From assembly GCA_029817715.1 (NCBI GenBank), contig JARUPY010000539.1, positions 967,501 through 1,031,500 of the forward strand: 64,000 nucleotides of DNA, read 5' to 3'. Shown piece after piece: positions 40,885 through 53,754 of the stretch. Every line of letters starts with the position of its first letter. Within the stretch, counting starts at the first letter, position 1. A program made the position numbers and the translations under genes. Source of the DNA: Melastoma dodecandrum (Eukaryota > Streptophyta > Magnoliopsida > Myrtales > Melastomataceae). The notes under the pieces were generated by a model that worked only from the letters and a program-made list of their open reading frames with translations, was not told the DNA's origin and made no database searches.

Positions 40885-43437
40885 TTAGCATATGGGAAGT
40901 GGTTCACCGTTCCATTCCTTCAGGCATTCCAGCAGCGGGTCGATCAGTTCGCCTGCGCAGATCGCGGCGAACACCGTGTCGAAGTCCTCCCCCGGCGACC
41001 TCGTCTTCTCCCCCGTGAGCAGACCCGTCCCCAGCTCTTCCCTGACAAACTTGTACAACGGGTAGGATCGGGAACCGATTATCTTGTTCGGGATCGCGGG
41101 GTTGCCGCTCTCGAACTGGGCTCGAGTGTTCTCGACCTCTTTCGGCAGTACGGCCTTCAGCTCCTCCTCGAATGGGCCGATTTTCTGGAAGATGGATGTC
41201 CCGAGGTGCTTCTCGGATTCTGCATTCGCCAGCGCACCGTCCACGAGGACCTGCCTCAGCTTTTGCATCAGCGGGTAGGTTGCGCTGCAGGGGTCGTCGA
41301 TGTAGGCGAAGCAGTGCTCGCGGTCGACGGCACGGATCAGATCCTTCTCGCTGAACCTCGAGGGGTGGAGCTCGCCGTTGGACCCGATGGTGAGGACCTT
41401 CTTGGCAACCTGGTTGACGGTGACCCTGACGGTGTTCCTCAGGTTCTCCTCAAGGTGCCGCAGGTCGATCGCTTGGCAGAGTGCAACCAGGAAGGTGGAT
41501 GACATTAGTTTCAGCACGTCAACGGCCTCGGCGGTCTTCCTCGACGAGATGAGACCGAGGGAGTTGACGTCTTGGTTGTGTTGTTCTGCACTCTGCACGT
41601 GATTAGTCACTGGGTTGGCCAGGAACTGCAGCTCAGAGCAGTACGAGGCCATGGCGATCTCTGCACCCTTGAACCCGTAATCTAGGCTCGGGTTCCGACC
41701 CCCGGACAAATTAGAGGGCAGCCCATTGTTGTAAAAGTCGTTCACGAGCTCAGAGAACTGAGCGAACATGAGCTTCCCGATCGAGGCAATGGCGAGCCGG
41801 GTGTTGTCCATCGAGACGCCAATGGGAGTGCCCTGGAAATTCCCGCCATGGAGGGCCTTGTTTCGCGACACATCAATCAAAGGGTTGTCGTTCACCGAGT
41901 TGATTTCCCTTTCGATCATCTTGGTCGCGGCCCTTATGACCTCGATCTGGGGCCCGAGCCACTGTGGCGACGTCCTAAGGGCATATCGGTCCTGCTTCGG
42001 CTTCTGCAACGGATCCATCTCGTGCAACTTCTGTGCGGCCTTAATGATCTCGCTCCCCTCCAGTAAATGCTCCATGATCGCGGCAGCCTCAATCTGTCCA
42101 GGGTGGTGCTTCAGCTTGTGCGTCAAGTGGTCCGTAAACTCGGGCTTCCCGATCATCACCTCCGCAAAGACAGCCGACAACACTTCCGCCAGGATCGCGA
42201 GCACGTTCGCCTCGAACAGGACAATGGACGCCAATCCCGACCCCACGGCCGTCCCATTCACGAGCGCGAGCCCCTCCTTGGGCTGGAGTTCAAAGAACCC
42301 GTCCTCGACTCCAGCAACGCGGAAAGCCTCAGCCGGGGTCAGCGACTCTCCCTTGGGCCCGACTGCACGGGAGTTGGGCCGGCCCGTAAGGAGGCCCGCG
42401 ATGTAGGACAGCGGGACCAAGTCCCCGGACGCAGTAATCGTCCCCCGCAGCGGCAAGCAAGGGGTGACATCGTGGTTAAGGAACTTGGCGATGGTCTCCA
42501 TGATCTCGAACCGGATGCCAGAGTACCCCTGCAGCAGGGTGTTGATACGGACGAGCATGGCCGCCCTCGTGGCCGACCGCGGCAGCGAGTGACACCCCTC
42601 CGTGCCGTTTCCAAATATCCCCGCGTTCAGGAACCTGATGATGATCATCAAATCAAATCAAAACAAAACAAAACAAATCAAACCTCCCGTAACTACTAAT
42701 AGCGAGCCATGAGATTATTCCTAATCCGTGGAGCAAACATTAGTGGCAACGGTCCACTATTAATTTCGGCTACTTGGCATGTCACCAATTTATTGCTAGC
42801 ACAATTTGGTACAAACCCCCGCCCATATTCCCCCCACCCACAATAAATTTAGGACGATTATGACATTTGGAATGTGTCCCACGTGAGATTTACGTTTGTA
42901 GTTCTATTCCCTAACATCTCTACTCTAAATGGACCAAATTCGAGATCTAACATGTTTACCAAATCAATTACTTATAATTAAGTTTAGTGGCATTTTCTTC
43001 TTCTTTTTTTTTTTTTACCTAATGAGCTCCTTCTGAAGTGCACCGCCCTGCTTAGTCCTCCGGTGGGAGGTCGCGCCGAACCCGGTCGTGACGCCGTAAC
43101 TGTCCGTCCCCTTGTCCATGCTCTCCATTACCCAGTCGCTGCTCGCCTTGACCCCAGCGCGGGCCTCCTCGGAGAGCTCGACGGAGAAGGTCCCCGCCTC
43201 CCTGGTGGCGATAGCAGCGACCTGGGCGACCGTCAGGGTCTCTCCCCCGAGACGGACGGCGGGCTTCCTGAACTCGGACACCATCCTCTTCACCTCGTCG
43301 AGGTGGCTCCCCTTCATGGACTCGGAGGCCAACCCCCAGTTGAGGGGGTCGCTCTTGCTGTAGCCAGGGGACGACGATGGTGGCCTGGTGTCGGAGACAC
43401 ACACCGCGGACATGTCGATATCCGCGACCTCGCCCAT
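40885..43437 (-). CDS. PAL: Phenylalanine ammonia-lyase
   Basis: Exon 1 43019-43437 and exon 2 40885-42634 are separated by one 384-bp intron at the conserved position in the Arg codon of ELIRFLNAG, giving 722 residues. The MIO prosthetic group forms from Ala-Ser-Gly in [17 protein letters not shown] (ASG at about 208-210). [32 protein letters not shown] and the C-terminal [15 protein letters not shown] with the final PLPIC are all canonical. PAL converts phenylalanine to cinnamate, the entry to lignin, flavonoids and salicylate, as a cytosolic tetramer. The first exon has a variable N-terminus as usual. Full length and undamaged; very GC-rich. Confidence 0.98.
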
Positions 43438-43593
43438 GGGGAAGGGAGGAGGGGCGACCGTACGAGATTACACGAAAAAGGATATCGAGACTTTTGAGCG
43501 AAAGTACAGATAAGTGTCTTGTTTAATGGAAATTCATGCACAGAAAAAAATTGCAGATGAATTTCCTGAGGTGGAGGAATGGAGATATGAGTG

Positions 43594-43817
43594 CTTAAAT
43601 AATGGGGAGGAGTGGGGGTTTGGGGGTGGTGGATGGTGGACATTAAAAGGTGTTGTGTTTGGTTTGCCGATGGGTTAGTTGGAAAGCTCAGGAGACCGTC
43701 CGATCCTAGGCTGCCACTCGCGGCCGTGATCTGGCCACGTGTAGCTTCCCCGTGGGGACAAACGCGCGTTCTTACCCGTCAATACGACGGCGTTTCCTTT
43801 TGTTGGGTGGGGTTGGT
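43594..43817 (-). promoter_or_regulatory. PAL promoter: TATA and MYB/AC elements
   Basis: On the minus strand: TATTTAAG at 43594-43601, CCAACTAACC at 43673-43682, and ACCAACC at 43811-43817. ACCAACC is the AC-II type box bound by R2R3-MYB factors that drive phenylpropanoid genes. Positions about 160 to 380 bp before the ATG fit. Confidence 0.55.
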
Positions 43818-46106
43818 GGGGCGAGGGGCACGACCCTCCCTCCGTGTCTCTCTCGGAGGTTGTCCTAACGACCTCCCTCTTCCCTCCTTTATCCACTCAT
43901 TTAGACTCAATACATTTTTTAATTAATTTATCATTTGATTATTAGTGATTGGAGCAGTGCCATCCTGACCTGGGATCCACGATGCTAAATCGGTTGATTA
44001 TTTATTCATTTTTATTTTGCAGAGTTTGGACCGGGTATTGTGTTACTCTGATGAAACCCCTTGTACTAAAACGTGGTAGATCCATTCATTCTCACCTACT
44101 TCCCAAACCCCATCTTCTCATTCTCAACAGTTGTACCAGCCTCGCGCAGCAACTGAGGCATTTCCATAACTATATGCATTTTCTTGGGTCGGCAAGTTTA
44201 GGGGGTGTTTTTTTAATAAAACGAGGCGATTTGGGACTTAATCCTCGGCTTATGATATGCTTAGTTGGGTCACATTAACTGGGATTCGATCGCCAACGCT
44301 TCCTTGGACTTCAGCCAAATTAGTCAATGAAGATTGCGTGATGCGAGGAGCGAGACAACAGTCGCGCGAACGATAATGGCCTGATTAATGAGCCGGGGAC
44401 ATATTGCCATGGCATGTGACCCGGAGTCGGGGTTTCACACCAACGATTGTCATGGAGTGGCATATAACGGTAACGGTTTGAATTGACTGTGAACCTTTAG
44501 CTCCATATCAGAACAACAGTCCAGAGACGACCTAGAGACATATGTGGGGGACCTTAGATTCGTCGAAGTTATATACCATCCGCATTCATATCTGTACGTG
44601 ACTACTGGTAGGATTGCTCTTGTACGAAGTTCTGCGGCGAAAGAGAGACCACGGACCGAGCCGAGGAAGGAGACGATGAAGGGTTGAGGAACATACGTCT
44701 TACCAACTCCTCATACCAACCAAAGAAAAGAGTTTGCTTTGGGAGTTGGTTGCCCTTTCCACTTTTATTAGAAAACGATTCGATATTTCTTCAGCTCGTG
44801 TTATTTTTTATTGATTACCATCCACAAAACAAAAGGGTTAAGAACTCGTGCGGGTTATTTTTCTAAATGTTTGTTTCGTGGTTTTTATCAAGGATCATTA
44901 CGTTAGTTATGCATCATCATCATCACCAACACCACCGCAACCGCAACAGCAACCATCCATATGCACCCGAAAATGGACATGCGAGACTCTCGGCCCGCTC
45001 TTCCCTATCTAGAATGGAGCACGATTCGCTAGTGTGAGGATCCGCATGTGGGAAACTAGTCTTCGTATGGTGATTTCTATAAGAAATCTCGTGGGGTCCG
45101 GTGAGAGAAAACGATGGATAACTAATGTGGTATTTGCATATAGAGGATTTGACGACGACGTTCCTTATGCTAGACGAATTCGGTGGCCTTCCACGAGCCG
45201 TTCAGGTAGACCCATCCCCCTCCGGAACACGGCCCCTCCCCTATGCGCAAACCCTTCTCCATCCCGCGACTCGAGCAAACCATGCTTCCAAACGTGGTAA
45301 GATTTCGATATCGACAGACCAACGGTTCCCCCCTCAATCGGCACACACAACAAGATGCGAGAAATCACCCCGATAACGGCCGAGTTCCGCAGGGGACAGG
45401 GCTTTCATTCTTTTTCTCTAATAGAAGCAAATGAAATGGACAGAAAGGAGACATGTTCATGATGGAGAGGTGAGAGCCGAGTCTTTCTCATCACCAACCA
45501 CCATTTTGCTAATCGCCAATGTTACGATCGGTACTAATTAACCATTATTTTCCTTCGAGTGGGGGTAGGCGAAGCAAAGCTAACTCCGGACAAGGATGTC
45601 TTCGGACAACCTCAAAACACACGGTGCCTACCTACCTATCGGGAAACTTAGGTCGGAAGGTGAAACACCAAAACTTCCGAGAACTACTAAACTGAAACGC
45701 CCAATTAAGAGAACTTGTTACCATCTCTCGACATGTTTCTATGGCGAGATAAACAAAAACTCCCCCCCGGTTTCGGATAAGTGTCCAAAGTAGGTGAGGG
45801 AGTTCTTTTGACTTCGTTCACCTAAAGACAAAAAGACCCACATCTTTTTCTCCTTTTCCCTCACATTTGGTTTTAGACAACGTTTTTACCAAACCATGTT
45901 TTTTCTAAGCTGAATCAATGTGGTGATGAAGAAGAGTTCGGAGGTGGTTGAAAATATTAGAAGCATCTTTCGTGTTGGATCGGGCAAGTAATCATCAGGT
46001 CGTGGTGGGGAAAAAAAAGCAAGTAGTCATAAAATTACGAGTATATCTCATGAGGGGCAGAACATCAGGGTTTGGTGAAATAAATGAACGAGAGGTTCAT
46101 GTAATT
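43818..46106. other. Intergenic
   Basis: No gene, RNA or mobile element recognised. A short CAT/CAC trinucleotide-like stretch occurs near 44910-44955. Confidence 0.4.
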
Positions 46107-46427
46107 CGTTAAATAATTTCCATAATTTAATTTTTGAAATAATGTTATTATCCGAATTATTTTTTCGACGGAAGGTTATTTTGGAAGAAAGCCATAAGCA
46201 TAGGCCCATAAGTTTCAGCCCATAATCGAGGCCCACGTTCACTGTCAATGGTAAGTGGGCCGAAACTCGTTAAATAATATCCATAATTTAATTTTAGAAA
46301 CAATGTTATTATCCAAAATATTTTTTCGACAGAGGGTTATTTTGGAAGAAAGCCACAAGCGAAAGGCCCATAAGTTTCAGCCCATAATCGAGGCCCATGT
46401 TCACTATCAATGGTAAGTGGGCCTCGC
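46107..46427 (+). repeat. 161-bp tandem duplication with GGCCCATAA motifs
   Basis: Copy 1 46107-46267, copy 2 46268 to about 46427, roughly 90% identical by eye. Each starts CGTTAAATAAT and contains GTTATTTTGGAAGAAAGCCA, GGCCCATAAGTTTCAGCCCA and TAAGTGGGCC. GGCCCA is the site II / TCP-bound motif of growth-related promoters. Confidence 0.85.
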
Positions 46428-47484
46428 TGGTTGTTTCGGCCCTTTTGTATAAATGGGCCTAAAATATTATTTCACCAGAATGGACAATCTATAAGCATTA
46501 TTATTATTATTATTCCATGGGGAAAAGTCTATTTAGGACAGGAGGAAGAGGACGAGGATTGGTGTGGAATCGCGATGTGTCATCATCATCATCCATTGCG
46601 TGTTGCTTAATAACTAAGTCGATCGAAGAACTATAATGCATGAATGAAGAATACATTGATTGGTCTTAAAGAAGACCTCCCCCCCAGGTAAGGTTTGCTA
46701 AGTTAGTGCCTAATGTTTATAGGATTTGGACTTGGTAAAGCCAATAATCTCGTGATTACCATCATCATGCTTTGCTCCCGTCGCCAGATTGACCACAGAC
46801 CCCCACGATGAAATGAAATTATGTCAGCACACCTGGGTTTTCCCGTCAAATGCTGCCTGCTTACGTTGGGGCGTGTTAATGTCATCCCGAAGAAAACCAA
46901 CAAATCCCCTGCCAAACCTTCTCGATCAAATCGAAACCTGGGTTGGAAAAGCGGCACTCGTCATAGTAAGACTTTTTTTTTTTTTTTTAAACTCTTCCGC
47001 CAGCCATGGCGGATCTCCCGTGAAATCCCATTTTTTTACCCACTACACAGATCGATGCCGAGGGAGGCTATAACCGTCATTTCCAAGGCAGCCACCTCGT
47101 TCCCCCCCCGCACGGAAACCAGGCAGGCCTGTTTGTTTCTTCGTCGAGAAGAGTTTGAGAAGTCGCGGTTAAAGTTAAACCTCTCCTCTCGCCCAGTCAG
47201 TCGCCCCTCCCGCTCCATTCCAAAACGTTAACGGGGTCGTCCTCACTCACATTTGCCTCTTTTTTCTTGGGAACCACTAAAAAGGAAAACAATAAAAGCG
47301 TGGAAAAGGAAGGAGGGGTTTATTCTGCAGCAGCTTCTCTCGTCCCTATCGCCTGCCTGGTTCCTCTTCTTCAAGAAGAGAAGGCAGAGCAACTTCCCCA
47401 TCAACTTCCTCTGTTTTCTTTCTTTTTTGTTGTTGTTGTTGGGGGGGTGTCAAAAGCGGGTGCGAAGGAGTGAGCGAGAGAGAG
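46428..47484 (+). promoter_or_regulatory. Upstream region and leader of the synaptotagmin gene
   Basis: Contains an ATT repeat (46498-46515), a T-run at 46973-46988, and a TTTTTGTTGTTGTTGTTGGGG tract just before the ATG, all consistent with intergenic DNA followed by a 5'UTR. No TATA was fixed. Confidence 0.4.
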
Positions 47485-50065
47485 ATGGGTTTGATCGGCA
47501 CCTTCCTCGGAGTCCTCGGGTTCGTGTTCGGCCTCCCTCTGGGCCTCGTCGCCGGGTTCTACTTCTTCGTTTATTCCCAACCCAAGAACGTCGAGGTAGC
47601 GTGATAGTAATATGCTTCTTTCGGGGAGTTTGATTGTTTTGACCGAATGTGTTTTTGTTGTTGTTGTTGTTGTTTGGGTGTTGATCGTCTGAGGGTTCAT
47701 GGGATCGCGGATCGTGTCTGGGTTTGATTCTCGCAGGATCCGAAGGTCAGGCCGCTCCGCGAGCTGGATACGAGCGCATTGCAGGACATTTTGCCGGAGA
47801 TTCCGTTGTGGATCAAGAGTCCCGATTACGACAGGGTAAAGGATTCGGCTAGGGGATTTTACTCGATAGCGAGTGTTTCGATACGTTTGGTTTCTTATTG
47901 CGGGGATTAATGCAGGTGGACTGGCTCAACAAGTTCCTTTCGGATATGTGGCCGTACCTCGATAAGGTTACGGATCGGCCCTAAGGTTTCGAAGGCTCGG
48001 GTTTTTCCGATTTCGGTCGCTCACTTCGAGTCTTTTGAATGCAGGCGATTTGTGCAAACATAAGGATCATTGCGGAACCCTTCATCTCTGAATATGTCGG
48101 GAAGTACTCCATAGAAGCTATCGAGTTCGAGACTCTGAATCTCGGGACTCTTCCCCCGACTATTCAGGGTAACTTGTGATGTTTGGGGACCTCGTTTGAA
48201 ATCGTAGTATGCAGAGTTTGAATTATAGGCATGGTAACGATACAATCATCGGCTCCACAGGAATTAAAGTTTACGAGACTAATGAGAAGGAACTGGTCAT
48301 GGAACCGGCGGTCCGGTGGGCTGGCAATCCCAACATTGTTCTGTGCTTGACGTTCCGGTGGAGGTATCCAATCAAGATTCGAGTCCAGGTCAGAAGGCCT
48401 CGAAATGAAAGTTCTCTGTTGGCTGAAAGGTCTTTACGTTTGGACTGCGAAGATTGACATGGTTTTTTGGCTCTCAGTAGTTGGTGGACTTGCAAGTCTT
48501 TATGGCTCCACGGATTCGACTGAGGCCCCTCGTGCCGACTTTCCCATGTTTCACCAACGCTGTGGTATCTCTAATGGAGAAGGTATGCCGGACAATACAG
48601 ACCCTGTGGATAAAACCGTGAAATGTTCGAAGCCTTCCCCAATACGTGATATATTAATTCGCTTGTTGCGCAGCCTTATATTGATTTCGGGTTGAATATC
48701 CTGGGAGGGGATGTGATGTCGATCCCCGGCTTGTATCGACTGGTTCAGGCACGGCTTTACTATCTACATTGTGTGATAATAGAGAGAAAACTTGGATCCA
48801 ATATTGATGTACTCGATTTATCTACAGGAAATGATTAAGAAGCAGGTAGCAAACCTATATCTGTGGCCTCAAGCTCTCGAGATCCCGATCCTGGATGCCT
48901 CCACGTGAGTCGGTTCGAAGGACCCGGTATATTCGAGTGACCAGTGTCCGTTAAAAAGTAAGCCGATTTATGGGAATTTGTCATTGCACGATTTTGCAGT
49001 GCGGCTGTGAAGAAGCCCGTCGGGATACTTCACGTGAAAGTTGTCCGTGCAATCAAGCTCTTGAAGATGGACATCTTGGGGGCTTCTGATCCTTACGTTA
49101 AACTCACCCTGACCGGCGACAATCACCCCGCCAGGAAAACCTCCATCAAGAGGAGGAATCTGAATCCAGAGTGGAACGAGGAGTTCAATCTCATCGTGAA
49201 GGACCCTCAATCACAGATACTGCACTTACAAGTCTATGACTGGGACAAGGTTGGGGCGCACGACAAGTTGGGAATGCAGATGGTTCCTCTCAACCTGCTT
49301 AAACCCCATGAGAACCAAGAGTTCACGCTCGAGTTACTCAAGGATACGGATATCAGCGAGCACAATCACAAGAAGTCGAGAGGCCAGATGGTGTTGGAGC
49401 TAATGTTTGTCCCTTTCAAGGGGGACGGCAACAGCTTCAAGGATGTAAACAGCTTCAATGACAGCATCCGGCAGAAAAGTTATGTAAGAATGGAGAGCGA
49501 TGTCAGTAAGGCGTCTCACGACAGTGCCGCCCTCGAAGGAGCGGGGCTGCTGTCAGTGGTCGTTGTCGGGGCTCAGGACGTAGAAGGGGAGAAGCATAAC
49601 AATCCTTATGCTTTGGTCATCTTCAGAGGCGAAAAGAAGAAAACCAAGGTGACTGTCTAAACGAGGCATCATCCGTGTTTCTGATTTGCATGTGTGATCT
49701 TGAATCGTGCCTGTTGTTTCATCAGGTGATCAAGAAGTCTCGTGACCCACTTTGGAATGAAGAGTTCCAGTTCATGCTGGATGAGCCTCCGCTGCACGAC
49801 AAGATCCGGGTCGAGGTGATTAGTAAGCGGTCCAGCCTCAGCAGCCTTACCTTTCGCTCGAAGGTGACAGCAAGCCCCCTCCCCACGCACCATGGTTGCT
49901 TTGTTTACAACCTTCAGATATCCTTTCGTTTTGCAGGAACCACTGGGACATGTTGATATCAACCTGGACGATATACTGCAGAACGGGAGGATCAACGAGA
50001 AGTACCACCTCATCGACTCGAAGAACGGCATGGTCCAAGTTGAGATCCGATGGACGACGGTCTAA
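47485..50065 (+). CDS. Plant synaptotagmin (SMP plus two C2 domains), SYT1-3 type
   Basis: Exons 47485-47595, 47737-47835, 47916-47966, 48045-48168, 48261-48388, 48481-48582, 48674-48748, 48828-48904, 49000-49648, 49726-49863 and 49937-50065 give 560 residues. The N-terminal helix (LIGTFLGVLGFVFGLPLGLV) anchors it in the ER. The SMP lipid-transfer domain (about 65-245) includes DWLNKFLSDMWPYLDK and PALEIPILD-like ends. C2A begins PVGILHVKVVRAIKLLKMD with DPYVKLTL and NPEWNEEF. C2B begins GAGLLSVVVVGAQDVEG and contains DPLWNEEFQF. These proteins tether ER to plasma membrane and help membrane repair and virus or cold responses. Intron 7 begins GC not GT (CAG|GCACGG). Intact. Confidence 0.95.
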
Positions 50066-50218
50066 ATGACCTGAACACGAGATACAGTATGTACAGCGAA
50101 AGGCATACACAAACACAAAAAAAAGGAATTAAATTTGAAAAATTTTTATTGCATACTTATGAAAGCAACGGAATGAGACGAGATCGAGGAAAATGATTCT
50201 AGAGCGGGTAGGTTGGGA

Positions 50219-52307
50219 TTACTCCGAGACTCGGCCGTGGTCGCACCTCTCTTTCGAGGACATGAGTGGTGCGGTTGGGCTCTCGGAGGCTCTGAAGTCA
50301 GATGGCTTCCCAGGTTTTCCGTCTACGGACTTCTTGAGTCTGAAAGCAAATCTCCGGAAGAAACGGTTCCAGGTTCCCTTTGTTTGAACCAGCTTCTCGA
50401 GATCCTGTTTCATTGTAGAGCACTCCTTCTCAAGCTCGTAAACACGGTCTCTTATGCTGTCGACTGTAGCCATAGCATCGATGTGTTCGGTATTTCCAGG
50501 GTCGGCCATGTTGGGCTGGCCAGACATGAGGTTGTGGTTTGTGTTATGATGATTGTCATCTGAAACAAAAAACCATCCGGCAACCGAGGTTCGGAGACGG
50601 AGTTGTTCGAAGAATAGGACTTGTATGATCACTCGAAGGGGTAGCCGCTCGTTTTGGGCGGCATGCATGCTTGCTTCAAGGGAGAGCTTCTGGCAGTTCA
50701 TCAGCCCGCATAACTGCACCGTCTCGGAATCAGTCAACCACGGATGCACCTGCAGATTTAAACCATGCCATCAAACAGAAGCATAGGGCTAATGGAGTCA
50801 CAAAAGGCTAAATCGGGACTGCTCCGACTCACCTTGATATATATGTCTATCGCACGATACAGGCCATCTTCGATTTGCCTGGCGTAATCAGGCATGATGG
50901 CTGCAAGCGTCTGAAATTTAGATAGCTTTAAGTTAACGTCTGCAGCCACCTCTGCAAGGTAACGGTCAACCAGCCCTGCAACTGTCGTGAGCGGAGTAAA
51001 TGATCGTGACATCTCCGTTATCCGCACCTCATCCTCAACAGAATCTATATCGGAGCACTTCGCATTGAGACCTTCCTCAAGAAAATGATCGAGAATCCGC
51101 TGAAAGCAGTCGATGTCGTAGAGCATATCTGGGGAATCGCTCGTGTTTGGAATGAGAAGATCCTCTAGTAGCGCTTGGTCCAACTGCCTCCCAATTCGCC
51201 GCTCGAGATTCTCGTTGCACGAGAGGCTCGGGCTGGTCTGCATAAACATGGAAGTTCTCAGAAGCTTGAGGAGAAAACTGGTCGGAAACATGCCTTTTTC
51301 ACCGGGCAGGAACTCGACAATCTCTGCGAGAGTCGTCTTATGGGACAAATCGTGATTTTGTTTACTAGGCTGCGGATCCATTAGCGGCAGATGCTTCCTG
51401 GCATAGTGCATGATCGAGCCGGCGATCCTATCCACCTTCATTCCTCTAGATCCGACTTCAGTGATCAGCCTCTTGTAAAAATCTAGTTTAAGGGAAGACA
51501 CGTCGTCATACCACCAATCTTCTCCGGGACATCCTGCATCTGCTGTTGCCGAAATCCCATCCCAGTTCAACGAGCTCGGGTCCCCGCACACCTTCGTGGC
51601 CAAAGAAGCAATGCATCTCGACACAATGTGAAGCTCCTCCGCAAACGACGGGACCTCTTCACAGGTTTTGAGTGCCCTGATCGTGTCGGACCAGCTGCCG
51701 AGCACATCAGTGAGGACACTCTCAGTTTCCTCAACGAGATTCCCCTCTCCATAACCTTCATTCATGCCCAGGTACTCTGCTGCACACCTTAGGCTCACCA
51801 CATTCGACGCAGTGAGCTCAATCTTGACGTCATAACAAAACTTCGCCACAACAAGGAATGACTTTGCTCCATTGGGTATACCATCGAGACGCAACGTACG
51901 CATCTCATCAATGCCATCGCCACCATCATGGTCAGGCTGCTCTCCGATGAGGCCTTCCAGCAACCGGCTTCTGGACAGCAGAGGGAACTGACAACACGTA
52001 ATACCGAAACATCACAACCTCCATTTCCAAAGAAAGGAAAAAACCAATCCACCCAAAACAACAAAAGGGACAACAGGAAAAGTTCTCACCCTATGCAGGT
52101 GGAAAGAAGTTTCTCCGATCTCGATAGCGATATCGCTCGGGAGCCCGGTCGAGCACAGCCTAACATATCATTAGACCTCGAGATCAGAACTAAACATTAA
52201 CACCTCGATATCCATAGACGACATTCGAAGAAATCGACCCGTTACCACGTGTCGCCGTCGTGGCGGAAGACGTCGGGTTTCTATCCGAGCTTCCTGGCGC
52301 AGGCCAT
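50219..52307 (-). pseudogene. NPH3/RPT2-family BTB protein with stop at codon 9
   Basis: Exons 52246-52307, 52090-52159, 50833-51987 and 50219-50749 join in phase to 606 codons, the normal family length. The BTB part has LCSTGLPSDIAIEIGETSFH and FPLLSRSRLLEGLIGE; the NPH3 domain starts EDWWYDDVSSLKLDFYKRLI and contains SLSCNENLERRIGRQLDQA and the Tyr motif VAGLVDRYLAEVA, MPDYARQIEDGLYRAID, then [12 protein letters not shown] end, coiled coil and basic tail. Such proteins are CUL3 adaptors in phototropin and auxin signalling. The start exon reads MACARKLG, then TAG at 52281-52283, then KPDVFRHDGDTW. Everything else is clean. A later ATG (51963) would omit most of the BTB, so either the allele is null, or the base is an error. 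Confidence 0.85.
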
Positions 52308-53754
52308 CGAAGACTACTAATCTAGGGACTTGTAACGAACGACATTTGAGGTGGATGAAGTGGAGATCAAGGAAGATTCAAGTGGGAGGATTGTGATGAT
52401 GATGATGATGAGGAAGGCAATGATGGGATTAGTGGAAATGGAGTGAAATTAAGGTGGATTTTCATTTAATCATGGGCATACGATGCCCATGAATTTGTTC
52501 CCAGTTATATGTGGGTGGGGCAAAATTAAACAAGCCTACCAAGTTAATCCCTCCATCATGAAAACATTCTTAACACGAATTAGATATTGGGCCAACCGTA
52601 AAGGCCCACTATCGAGGTAGTTTTGTGGGCTTGGGCTTAAAATAGGCCCAAATACTCGAGCCAGCGGTTCCTTTCACGGCGAAAATGATCCATCCGACCG
52701 GCTACACGCTTCGATAAGGACTGAGGAGGAGGCTGCCTTTCCTTGCTTCCACTTGGGAGAATTCCATTCGGGCATTGCATCGTCGCTTGGTCCGATATTA
52801 GAGGCATCTACGTGACGGGCGAAGGGCGACGATGGCGATGTTCGACTCCTCCTCGCTTGTCGTCCCAAATGTTACAATCACGTCCCCTGCGGAAGCTGCA
52901 AGTCGACGATGACGTCCACACGTAATGATCGATATATACTTCGGCATTTGTCACTATTGCAGAAAGCCTAGGGGTGATAAGTGGGGATGATGAATGCAAC
53001 ACCCTTTTAGAAAAATCTAATGATCCCAGGCCAGTGTCTGGGCTTCAGACAACCTGGGACAACTGCAAATTTAGGACAGACCCATCTGGTTCTGGTCAGG
53101 GAGACCCTCGTTTTAGGATATTGGAAATATATGGGGTCGAGCATCCTCCACTCGGGTTATAGTTTGGGTAACAGTGATTATTATTATCATCACTATTATT
53201 ACATTTGGTAAGGAATCAGGAACCGACTGATGATGGATGATATAGGAGTGTCACGTGCCCGCCCGATCGTGAACAATCATTATAATTCGGGGGATGTCTT
53301 CAATTCAATCTCTTTTACCAACGTCATTAAATGGTCAACGCTCAAATGACGCTTATACCCTTCGGTTCCGGGAGGGTAATAACGTATTTTCGATCCCACC
53401 CCTCTCTCTCACGATCTGTCCGCCTTCCTCGTCTGGCGCCCCGCCACAACACGTACAGCGCAATTTAATTAAAAAGGAAAGAACCTCCGCGCTCCAACGG
53501 CTTTTAACAAACATCCAAGAAAACCGAACAATCCCTCCACCGCCCAAACCCAAGAAAGAAACGAGCGAACGAACGAACGAACAGAGGGGGACCAACAAGC
53601 CGCCAACCCACCGATTCGTTCCCCTTCCGCAATTCTGTTGCGGAACCGGAGGATCGGAGGAGGACGACTAGAGGCTTGTTGTCGTTGCCGATGCTGCGTT
53701 GAGGCACGTAGTGGGGGCGGGGGCGTCTTTGCGTTCAGGTCGATTGTTGTAATC
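52308..53754 (+). other. Intergenic and leader of the EDR2-like gene
   Basis: A divergent promoter region between the NPH3 gene (-) and the EDR2-like gene (+). It has GAT repeats (52395-52415) and a CGAA repeat (53563-53582) in the leader. No gene found. Confidence 0.45.

Noticed and set aside
41206..42699. Long plus-strand ORFs inside PAL
   Set aside because: Antisense shadows in a GC-rich gene; the PAL frame is complete and conserved.
45034..45434. Overlapping plus-strand ORFs
   Set aside because: Three frames open by chance over a C-rich stretch, with no domain or splice support.
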